Positions 33,969-42,193 of a stretch of DNA of 64,000 nt are shown here, one piece after another (the stretch's first letter is position 1; each line of letters starts with the position of its first letter). Source of the stretch: Mycolicibacterium sp. CH28 (GTDB lineage Bacteria > Actinomycetota > Actinomycetes > Mycobacteriales > Mycobacteriaceae); NCBI RefSeq assembly GCF_004745805.1, contig NZ_SRLQ01000021.1, positions 28,270 to 92,269 on the forward strand, in the 5' to 3' direction. The notes under the pieces are model-generated. The model was not told the DNA's origin and did no database searches. It saw only the letters and a program-made list of their open reading frames with translations. The translations under genes and the position numbers were made by a program.

Positions 33969-35513
33969 ATGCCTGGAGGCCAACCGAACATCCTGGTCAT
34001 CTGGGGCGATGACATCGGCATCACCAACCTGAGCTGCTACAGCGACGGGCTGATGGGATACCGCACCCCCAATATCGACCGCATCGCCGCCGAAGGCATG
34101 CGATTCACCGACTCCTACGGCGAGCAGAGCTGCACCGCCGGCCGGTCCTCGTTCATCACCGGACAGAGCGTGTACCGCACCGGCCTGAGCAAGGTCGGCA
34201 TGCCCGGCGTCGACATCGGCCTTTCCGCGGACGACCCGACAATTGCCGAGCTGCTCAAGCCCCTGGGGTACGCCACCGGCCAATTCGGCAAGAACCACCT
34301 GGGCGACCTGAACAAACACCTGCCTACCGCGCACGGCTTCGACGAGTTCTTCGGCAACCTCTACCACCTCAACGCCGAGGAGGAACCGGAGAACCCCAAC
34401 TATCCGACCGCCGAGGAGGCGCCCCGGCTGCGCAAGATGATGCTGCCGCGCGGCGTCATCCACTCATGGGCCACCGAGGAGATCTCCGACGAGATCGACG
34501 AGCGGTACGGCCCGGTCGGCCGGCAGCGCATCGAGGACACCGGGCCGCTCACCAAGAAGCGGATGGAAACCATCGATGACGAGACCACCTCGGCAGCAAT
34601 CGATTTCATCAAGCGCCAGCATGAATCCGATACGCCCTTCTTTGTGTGGATGAACACCACCCACATGCATTTCCGCACCCACACCAAACCGGAAAGCCTC
34701 GGCCAGGCCGGCCGCTGGCAGTCGCCCTATCACGACACGATGATCGACCACGACAACCACGTGGGCCGGTTGCTGGACCTCGTCGACGAACTCGGCATCA
34801 CCGAGGACACCATCGTCATCTACTCCACCGACAACGGCCCGCACGCCAACAGCTGGCCGGACGGCGCCACCACCCCGTTCCGCAGTGAGAAGAACACCGG
34901 CTGGGAGGGCGCCTTCCGGGTGCCGGAGATGATCCGCTGGCCCGGACGCATACCGGCCGGAGTGGTGTCCAATGAGATTGTCCAGCACCATGACTGGCTG
35001 CCGACGTTCCTGGCGGCCGCGGGTGAGCCGGACATCGTCACCAAGCTCAAACAGGGCCACACCATCGGCGACAAGACCTACCACGTCCACATTGACGGCT
35101 ACAACATCCTGCCGTACCTGACCGGCGAGGAGGACAAGAGTCCGCGCCGGGGAATGATCTACTTCTCCGACGACTGCGACGTGCTGGGCCTGCGCTACGA
35201 GAACTGGAAGATCGTGTTCCTCGAGCAACGCTGCCAGGGCACCCTGCAGATCTGGTTCGAGCCGTTCACCGAGCTGCGGGCACCGAAGATCTTCAATCTG
35301 CGCACCGACCCGTTCGAACGCGCCGACGTCACCTCCAACACCTATTGGGCCTGGGTGCTGGATAACGTCTTCATCGCCCTGTACGGCAACGCGTTGGTCA
35401 TGCAGTTCCTCGACACCTTCAAGGAGTTCCCACCCCGCGGCGAGCCGGCGTCGTTCACCATCACCGCCGCGGTGGAGAAGCTCAAGCGGCACTTCGAATC
35501 TCGCGGCGGCTGA
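33969..35513 (+). CDS. Arylsulfatase-type sulfatase
   Basis: A 514-residue type I sulfatase. The metal-binding ILVIWGDDIGITN opens the protein and the catalytic Cys55 sits in SCTAGRSSF. The motif is C-T-A-G-R, the Ala form of the usual C-x-P-x-R, and the Cys must be oxidised to formylglycine. Further motifs: TGQFGKNHLGD and STDNGPH. No signal peptide, so likely cytoplasmic. ATG 33969 follows GAGGGG. Its maturase is encoded two genes downstream, making a self-contained operon. Confidence 0.92.
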   Translation: MPGGQPNILVIWGDDIGITNLSCYSDGLMGYRTPNIDRIAAEGMRFTDSYGEQSCTAGRSSFITGQSVYRTGLSKVGMPGVDIGLSADDPTIAELLKPLGYATGQFGKNHLGDLNKHLPTAHGFDEFFGNLYHLNAEEEPENPNYPTAEEAPRLRKMMLPRGVIHSWATEEISDEIDERYGPVGRQRIEDTGPLTKKRMETIDDETTSAAIDFIKRQHESDTPFFVWMNTTHMHFRTHTKPESLGQAGRWQSPYHDTMIDHDNHVGRLLDLVDELGITEDTIVIYSTDNGPHANSWPDGATTPFRSEKNTGWEGAFRVPEMIRWPGRIPAGVVSNEIVQHHDWLPTFLAAAGEPDIVTKLKQGHTIGDKTYHVHIDGYNILPYLTGEEDKSPRRGMIYFSDDCDVLGLRYENWKIVFLEQRCQGTLQIWFEPFTELRAPKIFNLRTDPFERADVTSNTYWAWVLDNVFIALYGNALVMQFLDTFKEFPPRGEPASFTITAAVEKLKRHFESRGG

Positions 35514-35515
35514 GC

Positions 35516-36427
35516 TTGACCGACCTGGATTCCTGGCGTGACGGGCCGACGAAGGCGGCGATCGTCGACTTCGTCGACCGCGTCACCACTGCGGGCGCGG
35601 ATTTCGTGGAGCCCGAAGCCCGTATCGCCGTCTTCGACAACGACGGCACGCTGTGGGTCGAGAAGCCGGCGTATGTCCAACTGGACTTCCTGGTGCGCCG
35701 GCTCGCCGAGCAGGCGGCCGCCGACTCGTCGCTGGCCGAAAGGCAGCCCTATGCCGCAGCCGCGTCCGGCGATCTCGCGTGGTTCGGCGACGCGGTCACC
35801 AAACATTACGACGGTGACGACTCGCAACTGACAATCCTTGCCGGCGGCATTCTTTCGGCATATCAGGGCCTGACGGTCGAGCAGCATGCGGCGCAGGTCA
35901 AGGCATTCTTCGCCGAGGCCGTCCACCCGATCCTGAACCGCCCCTACACCGCCTGTGGGTACGCACCGATGGTGGAATTGCTGCGCTACCTCGAGGCCCA
36001 CGGCTTCACCAGCTACATCGCCTCCGGCGGCGGCCGGGACTTCATGCGGCCGGTGACCACAGCGATGTACGGCATACCGCCGGAGCGGGTGATCGGCAGT
36101 TCGGTCGGCCTCGACTTCACCGACGGTCACCTCGTGACCACCTCGCGGCCAGAGGTTCTCAACGACGGCCCAGCCAAAGCCGTGCGCATCTGGGGGCGCA
36201 CGGGGCGGCGCCCGATATTCGCTGCGGGCAACTCCAACGGCGATATCGAGATGCTGCAATTCACCAGCGCATCATCGGGTCCGTCGATGGGCATGCTCGT
36301 GCTGCACGACGACGAACGGCGTGAATTCGCCTATACCGCAGGCGCAGAACGCGCCCTGGACCTCGCGGCCGACTCCGGCTGGGCGGTGACCAGCATGCGC
36401 GATGAGTGGGCGAGCGTCTTCTCTTGA
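35516..36427 (+). CDS. HAD-superfamily phosphatase-like protein
   Basis: A 303-residue HAD hydrolase. Motif I is AVFDNDGTLWVEK, with the nucleophile and acid Asp, except that the usual DxD is DND. Motif II is in YIASGGGRDFM, and motif IV in the GNSNGDIEMLQF loop. The TTG start at 35516 is two bases after the sulfatase stop, and the stop overlaps the next gene's TTG, so it is in the sulfatase operon. A phosphatase between a sulfatase and its maturase hints at a substrate carrying both ester types; that is inference. Confidence 0.85.
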   Translation: MTDLDSWRDGPTKAAIVDFVDRVTTAGADFVEPEARIAVFDNDGTLWVEKPAYVQLDFLVRRLAEQAAADSSLAERQPYAAAASGDLAWFGDAVTKHYDGDDSQLTILAGGILSAYQGLTVEQHAAQVKAFFAEAVHPILNRPYTACGYAPMVELLRYLEAHGFTSYIASGGGRDFMRPVTTAMYGIPPERVIGSSVGLDFTDGHLVTTSRPEVLNDGPAKAVRIWGRTGRRPIFAAGNSNGDIEMLQFTSASSGPSMGMLVLHDDERREFAYTAGAERALDLAADSGWAVTSMRDEWASVFS

Positions 36428-37302
36428 CCGATGATCTGGTGTGGATCCCCGCACAGACCGCCACGCTCGGCTCCGATCAGCACTACCCGGAGGAAGGCCC
36501 GGTCAGGCAGGTCACTGTTGACGGGTTCTGGATCCAGCCCCATCAGGTGACCAACGCCGACTTCGCCCAATTCGTCGATGCCACAGGCTATGTCACGGTC
36601 GCCGAACGCCCGCTGGACCCCGCCGACTATCCCGGCGCGCCGCCGGAGAGCCTGCAGCCGGGATCGATGGTCTTTCGTCGTACCAGCGGGCCGGTAGACC
36701 TAAGGCACCTGAGCCAGTGGTGGACCTGGACGCCGGGTGCGTGGTGGCGTCAGCCCGTGGGGCCCGGTTCGTCGATCGAGAAGCGCGCCGACCATCCCGT
36801 CGTGCATGTCGCCTACGAGGACGCCGAGGCCTACGCAGCATGGGCCGAACTGGCGCTGCCCACCGAGTCCGAATGGGAGACCGCCGCCCGGGGCGGGCTC
36901 GACCAGACCACCTACACGTGGGGTGACACCCCTGAGCAACCCGGCCAACGGCTGGCGAACTACTGGCACGGTGATTTTCCGTGGCGCCCAGCGCCCGGCC
37001 ATGGCCGCACCGCGCCCGTCGGCAGCTTTCCCCCGAACGGCTATGGACTGTTCGACATGGCGGGCAACGTCTGGGAGTGGACCAGCGACTGGTATGCCGA
37101 CACCCGTGCCGGGGACCCGTGTTGCGAAGCGGGCAGCTACGACACCGCACAGCCGCAGTTCAGGGTTCCGCGCAGGGTCATCAAGGGCGGCTCGTTTCTG
37201 TGCGCCGACGACTACTGCCTGCGCTACCGCCCCGCCGCGCGCCGTCCCCAGATGGTCGACACCGGTATGAGCCACATCGGCTTTCGCTGCGTGAAACGCT
37301 AG
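36424..37302 (+). CDS. Formylglycine-generating enzyme (sulfatase maturase)
   Basis: A 292-residue FGE/SUMF1 protein that oxidises the sulfatase Cys to formylglycine with copper and oxygen. The copper-binding Cys pair is present as KGGSFLCADDYCLRYR (Cys260, Cys265). Other family marks are VNADFAQFVDATGY-like, LPTESEWETAARGG, and NVWEWTSDWY. TTG 36424 overlaps the HAD gene's stop (TTGA). Encoded with its probable client sulfatase. Confidence 0.93.
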   Translation: MTDDLVWIPAQTATLGSDQHYPEEGPVRQVTVDGFWIQPHQVTNADFAQFVDATGYVTVAERPLDPADYPGAPPESLQPGSMVFRRTSGPVDLRHLSQWWTWTPGAWWRQPVGPGSSIEKRADHPVVHVAYEDAEAYAAWAELALPTESEWETAARGGLDQTTYTWGDTPEQPGQRLANYWHGDFPWRPAPGHGRTAPVGSFPPNGYGLFDMAGNVWEWTSDWYADTRAGDPCCEAGSYDTAQPQFRVPRRVIKGGSFLCADDYCLRYRPAARRPQMVDTGMSHIGFRCVKR

Positions 37303-37342
37303 AACGGCCGCCGCATCGCTGGGTGACGGTGATCCGCTACCC

Positions 37343-37358
37343 ACTTAGTATACTAAGT
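37343..37358. promoter_or_regulatory. 16-bp perfect palindrome (operator candidate)
   Basis: ACTTAGTA-TACTAAGT, 16 bases, AT-rich in a GC-rich genome, just before the ATG of a 22-codon leader ORF and 65 bases before the serine hydrolase start. The form fits a MarR, PadR or TetR operator. No regulator gene is adjacent. Confidence 0.6.
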
Positions 37359-37427
37359 ATGTCCTATTTGGCGGCTGGGAGAAGAATACCCTTCATGGCT
37401 CTAGCACTCAGGATCAACGGCGAATGA
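37359..37427 (+). CDS. Possible 22-residue leader peptide
   Basis: An ATG frame beginning directly after the palindrome, reading MSYLAAGRRIPFMALAL and four more residues. Its TGA overlaps the ATG of the serine hydrolase gene (ATGA), the geometry of translational coupling. No own Shine-Dalgarno is evident, so it may be translated from a leaderless transcript whose start lies at the palindrome. Mycobacteria use leaderless mRNAs often, which supports the idea. Confidence 0.35.
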   Translation: MSYLAAGRRIPFMALALRINGE

Positions 37428-39094
37428 CCGAATCCGCGCGGGCGACCGTCGCCGCCATCGTCGAACATTGGGCAGTACCCGGCGGTGCGGTGCTGGCCGT
37501 CGACAAACATCGCGAGCTGTTCTCCTACCGCTTTGGCCATGCCGACGTGAGTGCCGGCATTCCCGTTGCGGCACACCATCTTTTCGAGATCGGCTCGATC
37601 AGCAAGGTGTTCAACGCGATCGCCATCCTGCAATTGGCGCGCCGCGGCCTGATCCGGCTCGATGACCCCATCAGCGCCGTCCTCGAGTGGCTGCCTGAAC
37701 CCCTGCACGCCGACGGGATCACCATCGAGCGGTTGCTCACTCACACGGCCGGCCTGGTGGCCAGTACCGAGGCCCTCCCCGACGAGCTGGGTCAGGTGGC
37801 CGCCTTCACCGGCGCCGTGTCGTCGGCCGCACCGGGGACGTTCTTCCACTACTCGAATCTGGGCTTTCTCCTGCTCGGGCAGGCGGCCCGGCAAGTGTCC
37901 GGGCAAGGGCTCCCCGAGTTGGTACGCGAGCAGATCCTGGCCCCCCTCCAGATGAACTCCACCATCACCTGTGTCACCCACGACGACTACTCGTCGCTGG
38001 CACGCGGCTATCAGTCGTTGCGTGACGACCGGCCGTGGACCCCGGGTGAAGCGCTGGTGCAGGCGCCGTGGCTGGAGGTAGCCGGCTCCGACGGCAATAT
38101 CGCGGCCACCGTGTCGGATCTGGCGATCTTCGCCCGCATGTTGTTGGGCCGGGGCACCCTCGGTCAGACGACGATCCTGCACCCGATCGAGTTCGACACC
38201 ATGATCGGTTCGACCGCCCCCGACGGCGAAGACATCCTTCCACTACCCGGGGTGCCCCCTACCGAGACCAGCCGCTACGGCCTCGGCGTCAATGTCGAAC
38301 GGGCGGGCGGACACACCGTGCTGTCACACGGCGGCGGCATGGTCGGCTACGCCTCCTTCCTGCTGGCGGACCTCGATGACGAGCTCGCGGTCTGCGTGGT
38401 GACCAACGCCAACGGCGACAGCCCCATCGCGGAGGCGGTCGCCCGCAGTGTCGCCGCCGAGCTGAGGTCACCCGGCTCGGTCGACACCGTGGGACTGACC
38501 CCGCAATGGTGGCCCGAGGCCGTCGAACAACAAGGCTATGTCGGCGAATTCGTCGATGAATCCCCCGATTCGGCCGGATTGGAAGGGCCGCGGTCGATTC
38601 GGGTCACCGTCGAGGAACGCAGCCGTGACCGCGTGCGGTTGGCCCTCGAGTGGGCCGACGAACGAGAGCCGCTGCAGCGCACCTGGACCCGGGGCGCGGT
38701 AGTGCGGGCTCGATCACTCGCGAAATACTCGCTGACCTACGGCGACAACAGCTGGCGCTGGGGACCGCGGACATTCACGCGCGCCGGCACGCCGGTGCCA
38801 GCGGACCCGTCGGGCGCAGAACTGGAGTCGTTCTGCGGGCACTACCGCTCGTACTCGCCGTGGTACACGAACTTCCGCGTGGTGTCGCGCCGGAGCCAGC
38901 TCTTCTTGATCGCACCCGGTGGTGTCGAAGCCCCCACCGACGACTCCGAGCTCATCGCACTGGGCGAACGTACATTTCGGGTCGGCGCAGACCCCCGACT
39001 ACCCGAGCGCATCACATTCGGCCCGCCGGTCAACGGAATGTCGGCGTGGGCGATCCGCGACGGCTGCCAGTACTCCCGCTCGTTCACTGACTGA
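37424..39094 (+). CDS. Beta-lactamase-fold serine hydrolase
   Basis: A 556-residue class C beta-lactamase/esterase-type protein with a C-terminal DUF3471-like beta domain. Catalytic motifs are GSISK (Ser58, Lys61), HYSNLG (Tyr-x-Asn) and the late HGGGMVG. No signal peptide is visible, so it is probably cytoplasmic, and an esterase or D-peptidase activity is more likely than drug resistance. The start at ATG 37424 overlaps a short leader ORF; a strong palindrome lies just upstream. Confidence 0.88.
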   Translation: MTESARATVAAIVEHWAVPGGAVLAVDKHRELFSYRFGHADVSAGIPVAAHHLFEIGSISKVFNAIAILQLARRGLIRLDDPISAVLEWLPEPLHADGITIERLLTHTAGLVASTEALPDELGQVAAFTGAVSSAAPGTFFHYSNLGFLLLGQAARQVSGQGLPELVREQILAPLQMNSTITCVTHDDYSSLARGYQSLRDDRPWTPGEALVQAPWLEVAGSDGNIAATVSDLAIFARMLLGRGTLGQTTILHPIEFDTMIGSTAPDGEDILPLPGVPPTETSRYGLGVNVERAGGHTVLSHGGGMVGYASFLLADLDDELAVCVVTNANGDSPIAEAVARSVAAELRSPGSVDTVGLTPQWWPEAVEQQGYVGEFVDESPDSAGLEGPRSIRVTVEERSRDRVRLALEWADEREPLQRTWTRGAVVRARSLAKYSLTYGDNSWRWGPRTFTRAGTPVPADPSGAELESFCGHYRSYSPWYTNFRVVSRRSQLFLIAPGGVEAPTDDSELIALGERTFRVGADPRLPERITFGPPVNGMSAWAIRDGCQYSRSFTD

Positions 39095-39260
39095 CGACGT
39101 CGACCGTCGGTGGCCCGGCACACTTGAGGTCAGCCGCGTAACGCCCACCCCAGACCAAGTAACGCTTGATCCTCGGTTGCATCACGACCTTCAATCGGCT
39201 CCACCGATTCGGTGCCGACAGTGGTGTGATCGGACTAGCAAGTTGCGAGGAGGTTGTGGC

Positions 39261-39554
39261 GTGGATCCGGTCGGATCGCTGATTGCGCTGCTCATCGTGA
39301 TCGCGGCACTGGCTGCCCTGTGCGGCTATGTCACGGCCACCGTGCGGCAGAGAAACCGGCGGCCTTCGCGCGGGTACTTCGTTCTCGGGGTTCTCACCGG
39401 AGTCGTGGGCACGGCGATCGTGCGCCGCCGGCTCGGTCATCTGAGCGTGGCCGGGCCGATCAGCCGGATATTCACGTTCGCCTCGGACAACCGGTTTGCC
39501 GGTGCGGCGTCTCACGTTCGCCAGACACTCAGCCGTGCGGGAATCACCCGCTGA
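39261..39554 (+). CDS. Small membrane protein
   Basis: A 97-residue protein with one clear N-terminal helix (SLIALLIVIAALAALCGYV), a basic RQRNRRPSRG turn and a weaker second helix (GYFVLGVLTGVVGTAIV). GTG 39261 is set by GAGGAGG about 7 bases upstream. No family recognised. Confidence 0.65.
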   Translation: MDPVGSLIALLIVIAALAALCGYVTATVRQRNRRPSRGYFVLGVLTGVVGTAIVRRRLGHLSVAGPISRIFTFASDNRFAGAASHVRQTLSRAGITR

Positions 39555-39638
39555 CCAAGAGAACGGCGCGACGCGCCTGTCGTCAATAGAGCGCGGAAAA
39601 CGCCCCGGTCTCGGGGCGGAGACTTTCCATGGTGAGGG

Positions 39639-39926
39639 TTGGCCGCATGTGCCGTCACCGGACGGGCGGCGCTTCCGCCGCCGCTAGACCGATGCCGAAC
39701 GAGTCGAAGACAAACCATTTGTGACGACGCCCCCGGACGTAGCCTCCGGCGCATCTCCCTGCCGGCACTCGTCGACGGCCTCCGGTGGAGCCGGGATCCG
39801 CGCGAGCTTGCCGAGCACCTGTGGGTTGACGAACCCAGGCTGCGCACCCGCATGGACACCCTCGACCCGGTCGAGGTTGCCGAGCTCGAGCACCACCTGG
39901 ACGGAGACTGGCTATGGATCCCCTGA
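39639..39926 (+). CDS. Possible small protein upstream of DUF3263 gene
   Basis: An open frame of 95 codons whose last 60 look protein-like (LPALVDGLRWSRDPRELAEH, then LRTRMDTLDPVEVAELEHHL). It overlaps the start of the DUF3263 gene by 13 bases. The true start is unclear; TTG 39639 is only the longest choice. Function unknown. Confidence 0.35.
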   Translation: MAACAVTGRAALPPPLDRCRTSRRQTICDDAPGRSLRRISLPALVDGLRWSRDPRELAEHLWVDEPRLRTRMDTLDPVEVAELEHHLDGDWLWIP

Positions 39927-40141
39927 CCGCACAGCAGCAAGCGATCCTCGACCTGGAGCAACGCTTCTGGTTGACCGCTGGCGAAAAGGAGAACGCGATC
40001 CGCGCGCTGGGCCTTGCAGCGGTGCGCTACTACCAACTGCTCAACCAGATCATCACGACCGAAGCGGCGCTAGCGTACGCCGCGGCGTCGACCAATCGGG
40101 TGCACAGATTGTCGAGATTCGGTCCGCGTTTACGCAGGTAA
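39914..40141 (+). CDS. DUF3263-family helix-turn-helix protein
   Basis: A 75-residue actinobacterial protein of the DUF3263 family. The pattern is QQQAILDLEQRFWLTAGEKENAIRALGL followed by VRYYQLLNQII and ALAYAAASTNRVHRL. It looks like a small DNA-binding domain. First of a DUF3263-DUF2510 pair; the pair is repeated downstream with the DUF3263 copy decayed. Confidence 0.75.
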   Translation: MDPLTAQQQAILDLEQRFWLTAGEKENAIRALGLAAVRYYQLLNQIITTEAALAYAAASTNRVHRLSRFGPRLRR

Positions 40142-40170
40142 ATGGATACGATTCCCCAGGTGAGGGGGGC

Positions 40171-41088
40171 ATGGTGAGCGCGCCCGGCTGGTATCCCGAC
40201 CCGTTGGGTGGTCGGGGTGCCCGCTACTGGGACGGCAACCAGTGGGATGGCGCGATTCAGTCCGGGCCACCGACAGCTCCGCAAGAATGCCCCGAGCTTG
40301 CGCCGAAGACAGAAAAGTCGCGGCGCCTATGGCCGGTATGGGTGGGCATGGGTGTGACCATGGCGATCGCGGTCGGCTCTGCCGTTTTCGTGTTGACGCG
40401 CCCCACCGGGGACGTTCCGAAATCCGCGCCCGCGACCCCGACGACCCAAACGACCTCGGCCGCTGCATCTGCGATGCCCCCAAGCCCCACAAATCCACCC
40501 GCCAGTGACGTAGCCCGCCGAGTCAAAACACTGATGCAGGACCATTTCGACACCGACCCTAAGCTCCGAACATTCGGGCTGAAGGTCGTCGACGTCTCCT
40601 TGGTCCACAAAGTCGGCAACGAATACCGCGGCACCGCGACAATCGGCGGACCCGGCGGGACACTGCAAACCGTTGTCGATGTCACCGCAGACGGCTCAAA
40701 CATCATGTGGGAGATCGACTCCGACAAGCTGAACTTCACCCCGACGTCTACGGCCGCGTCGCGAGCTGGCGCAGTCCCCGGCGCCGATGAGTTCGGGTTC
40801 TTCGACGGGCCTCGATGCTCCCGCCTCGATGTGGCTGCGATGATTGTGCGGACGTCCCAATCCGAAGCAGTCGTCTGCCGAGGGGACGACCCAAATCGCT
40901 ACTTCTACAATGGATTACGGCTATCCGATGGTGGCGAGATCACCTTGTCTGCAGTTCCATCCGCGAATGGATTCATAGCAACCAACCCTTCCGATGGAAC
41001 CCAGTACGCCGTGACACTCAGTGGATTGACGATCACCACCGGGAGCGGCGAGACATTCAGGGAACCAGCTATCGCGTCCGGACCATGA
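40171..41088 (+). CDS. DUF2510 membrane protein, copy 1
   Basis: A 305-residue bitopic membrane protein. The N-terminal DUF2510 motif (APGWYPDPLGG, YWDGNQWDGA) is followed by a helix (LWPVWVGMGVTMAIAVGSAVFVL), a Thr/Ala/Pro linker, and an extracytoplasmic DUF4333-like domain (LRTFGLKVVDVSLVHKVGNEYRG). A further C-terminal domain has two Cys. ATG 40171 follows GAGGGGGG. Paralog of the next gene. Confidence 0.8.
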   Translation: MVSAPGWYPDPLGGRGARYWDGNQWDGAIQSGPPTAPQECPELAPKTEKSRRLWPVWVGMGVTMAIAVGSAVFVLTRPTGDVPKSAPATPTTQTTSAAASAMPPSPTNPPASDVARRVKTLMQDHFDTDPKLRTFGLKVVDVSLVHKVGNEYRGTATIGGPGGTLQTVVDVTADGSNIMWEIDSDKLNFTPTSTAASRAGAVPGADEFGFFDGPRCSRLDVAAMIVRTSQSEAVVCRGDDPNRYFYNGLRLSDGGEITLSAVPSANGFIATNPSDGTQYAVTLSGLTITTGSGETFREPAIASGP

Positions 41089-41128
41089 CACCGGCGATGG
41101 AGGAATAGCGCACTCGGTTACGCCTCCG

Positions 41129-41272
41129 GTGCGCCACGACACGGCTCAGCTAGTTCCCCTCACGAAGCTCGTCGCGACCGAGTCAGCCCTGGCATACGCC
41201 GCGGCAACGACGAACCGGCTGCAGCGGATCCGCTCAGAAGAGTCCCAGGAACGGGCTACGATCCGCTCATGA
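41129..41272 (+). pseudogene. DUF3263 gene relic
   Basis: The frame ending at 41272 reads TKLVATESALAYAAATTNRLQRI, which aligns with NQIITTEAALAYAAASTNRVHRL of the intact DUF3263 protein upstream. In front of it, about 41106-41145 in another frame, SALGYASGAP resembles the preceding segment. The first half of the domain is gone and a frame change is needed, so this is a decayed copy from a tandem duplication. Confidence 0.7.
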
Positions 41273-41293
41273 CGTGGGGGAAGTCGGACGGCA

Positions 41294-42193
41294 ATGGCGA
41301 CTGAGCCGGGTTGGTATCCCGACCCACTGGGCGGGCAGGGTGCTCGCTACTGGGACGGCACCCAGTGGGACGGCGCAATCCAGCCAGGGCCACCGACCGG
41401 TCCCCTGGCCGCCCGGGAGTTCCCAGAGCCACCACCAACGCCGCCGCCCACTACCACGTCGAGACGCCTTTGGCCCCTGTGGATTCTCGGTCTGGCCGTC
41501 GTAATTGCCGTCGGCTCTGCGGTATTCGTGCTGACGCGCCCCAACCCAGAACCTACAAAGGCCACACCGACCATCACCCCAACTACGACGCCCACGCCCC
41601 GGGTGTCCCAGGCCGACCAGGTCGCCGCAGAAGTGCAATCTGCGATGCAGTCCAAGCTCGACAGCGATCCTGACCTGTCGCCGCTGCACCTGAAGGTGGT
41701 TCACGTCGACCTGGTCAATAAGGCGGGCAACGAATACAAGGGCATCGCGACGGTGAAGACATCGCGCGGGACAAGTCACGACGTGCCGATCGACGTCACT
41801 TCAGACGGCGACAAAACACTGTGGGAGGCCGCGCCCGGCGCGTTCCTGTTTGCGATTCAGGACATGCCGACGCCCACCCCAGCCGCACCGCCACCGCCAC
41901 GCCCGGCCCCAGTCCCGATACCGCTTCCGGTCCCTAGCACTGTCGAGAATTTCAAGATCTGCCCGTCAGGCTTGACTGGTGTCGCCACCGACGACACCAG
42001 TTGCGCCTTCGCAGACAGCGTCCGGGCGGCTTGGTACGCCCAACCAGGCACCACCGTATTGGCCTACAGCCCGGTGACCCACCAGTCCTACCTGATGACC
42101 TGCATCGTTTCTGCGACGAATGTGTGGCCGGGATCTAAGCGCTGCTCCGGCGTGAATGCACAAGGGACAGTCCTGATCGTGTACATCGACTAG
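41294..42193 (+). CDS. DUF2510 membrane protein, copy 2
   Basis: A 299-residue paralog of the gene at 40171 with the same plan: EPGWYPDPLGGQGARYWDG, a helix (LWPLWILGLAVVIAVGSAVFVL), a Thr/Pro linker, a LSPLHLKVVHVDLVNKAGNEYKG domain, a Pro-rich spacer and a new C-terminal domain with Cys pairs (FKICPSGL, TSCAFAD, MTCIVSA, KRCSG). The C-terminal halves of the two copies differ, so they have diverged or recombined. Confidence 0.8.
   Translation: MATEPGWYPDPLGGQGARYWDGTQWDGAIQPGPPTGPLAAREFPEPPPTPPPTTTSRRLWPLWILGLAVVIAVGSAVFVLTRPNPEPTKATPTITPTTTPTPRVSQADQVAAEVQSAMQSKLDSDPDLSPLHLKVVHVDLVNKAGNEYKGIATVKTSRGTSHDVPIDVTSDGDKTLWEAAPGAFLFAIQDMPTPTPAAPPPPRPAPVPIPLPVPSTVENFKICPSGLTGVATDDTSCAFADSVRAAWYAQPGTTVLAYSPVTHQSYLMTCIVSATNVWPGSKRCSGVNAQGTVLIVYID

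Noticed and set aside
34464..35492. 342-codon frame antisense to the sulfatase
   Set aside because: Shadow of a strongly supported gene; no start context and no recognisable fold.
37424..39094. Beta-lactamase as an antibiotic-resistance gene
   Set aside because: SxxK, YxN and HGG motifs fit, but the protein has no signal peptide and has a C-terminal domain of the esterase/peptidase branch, so resistance is not supported.
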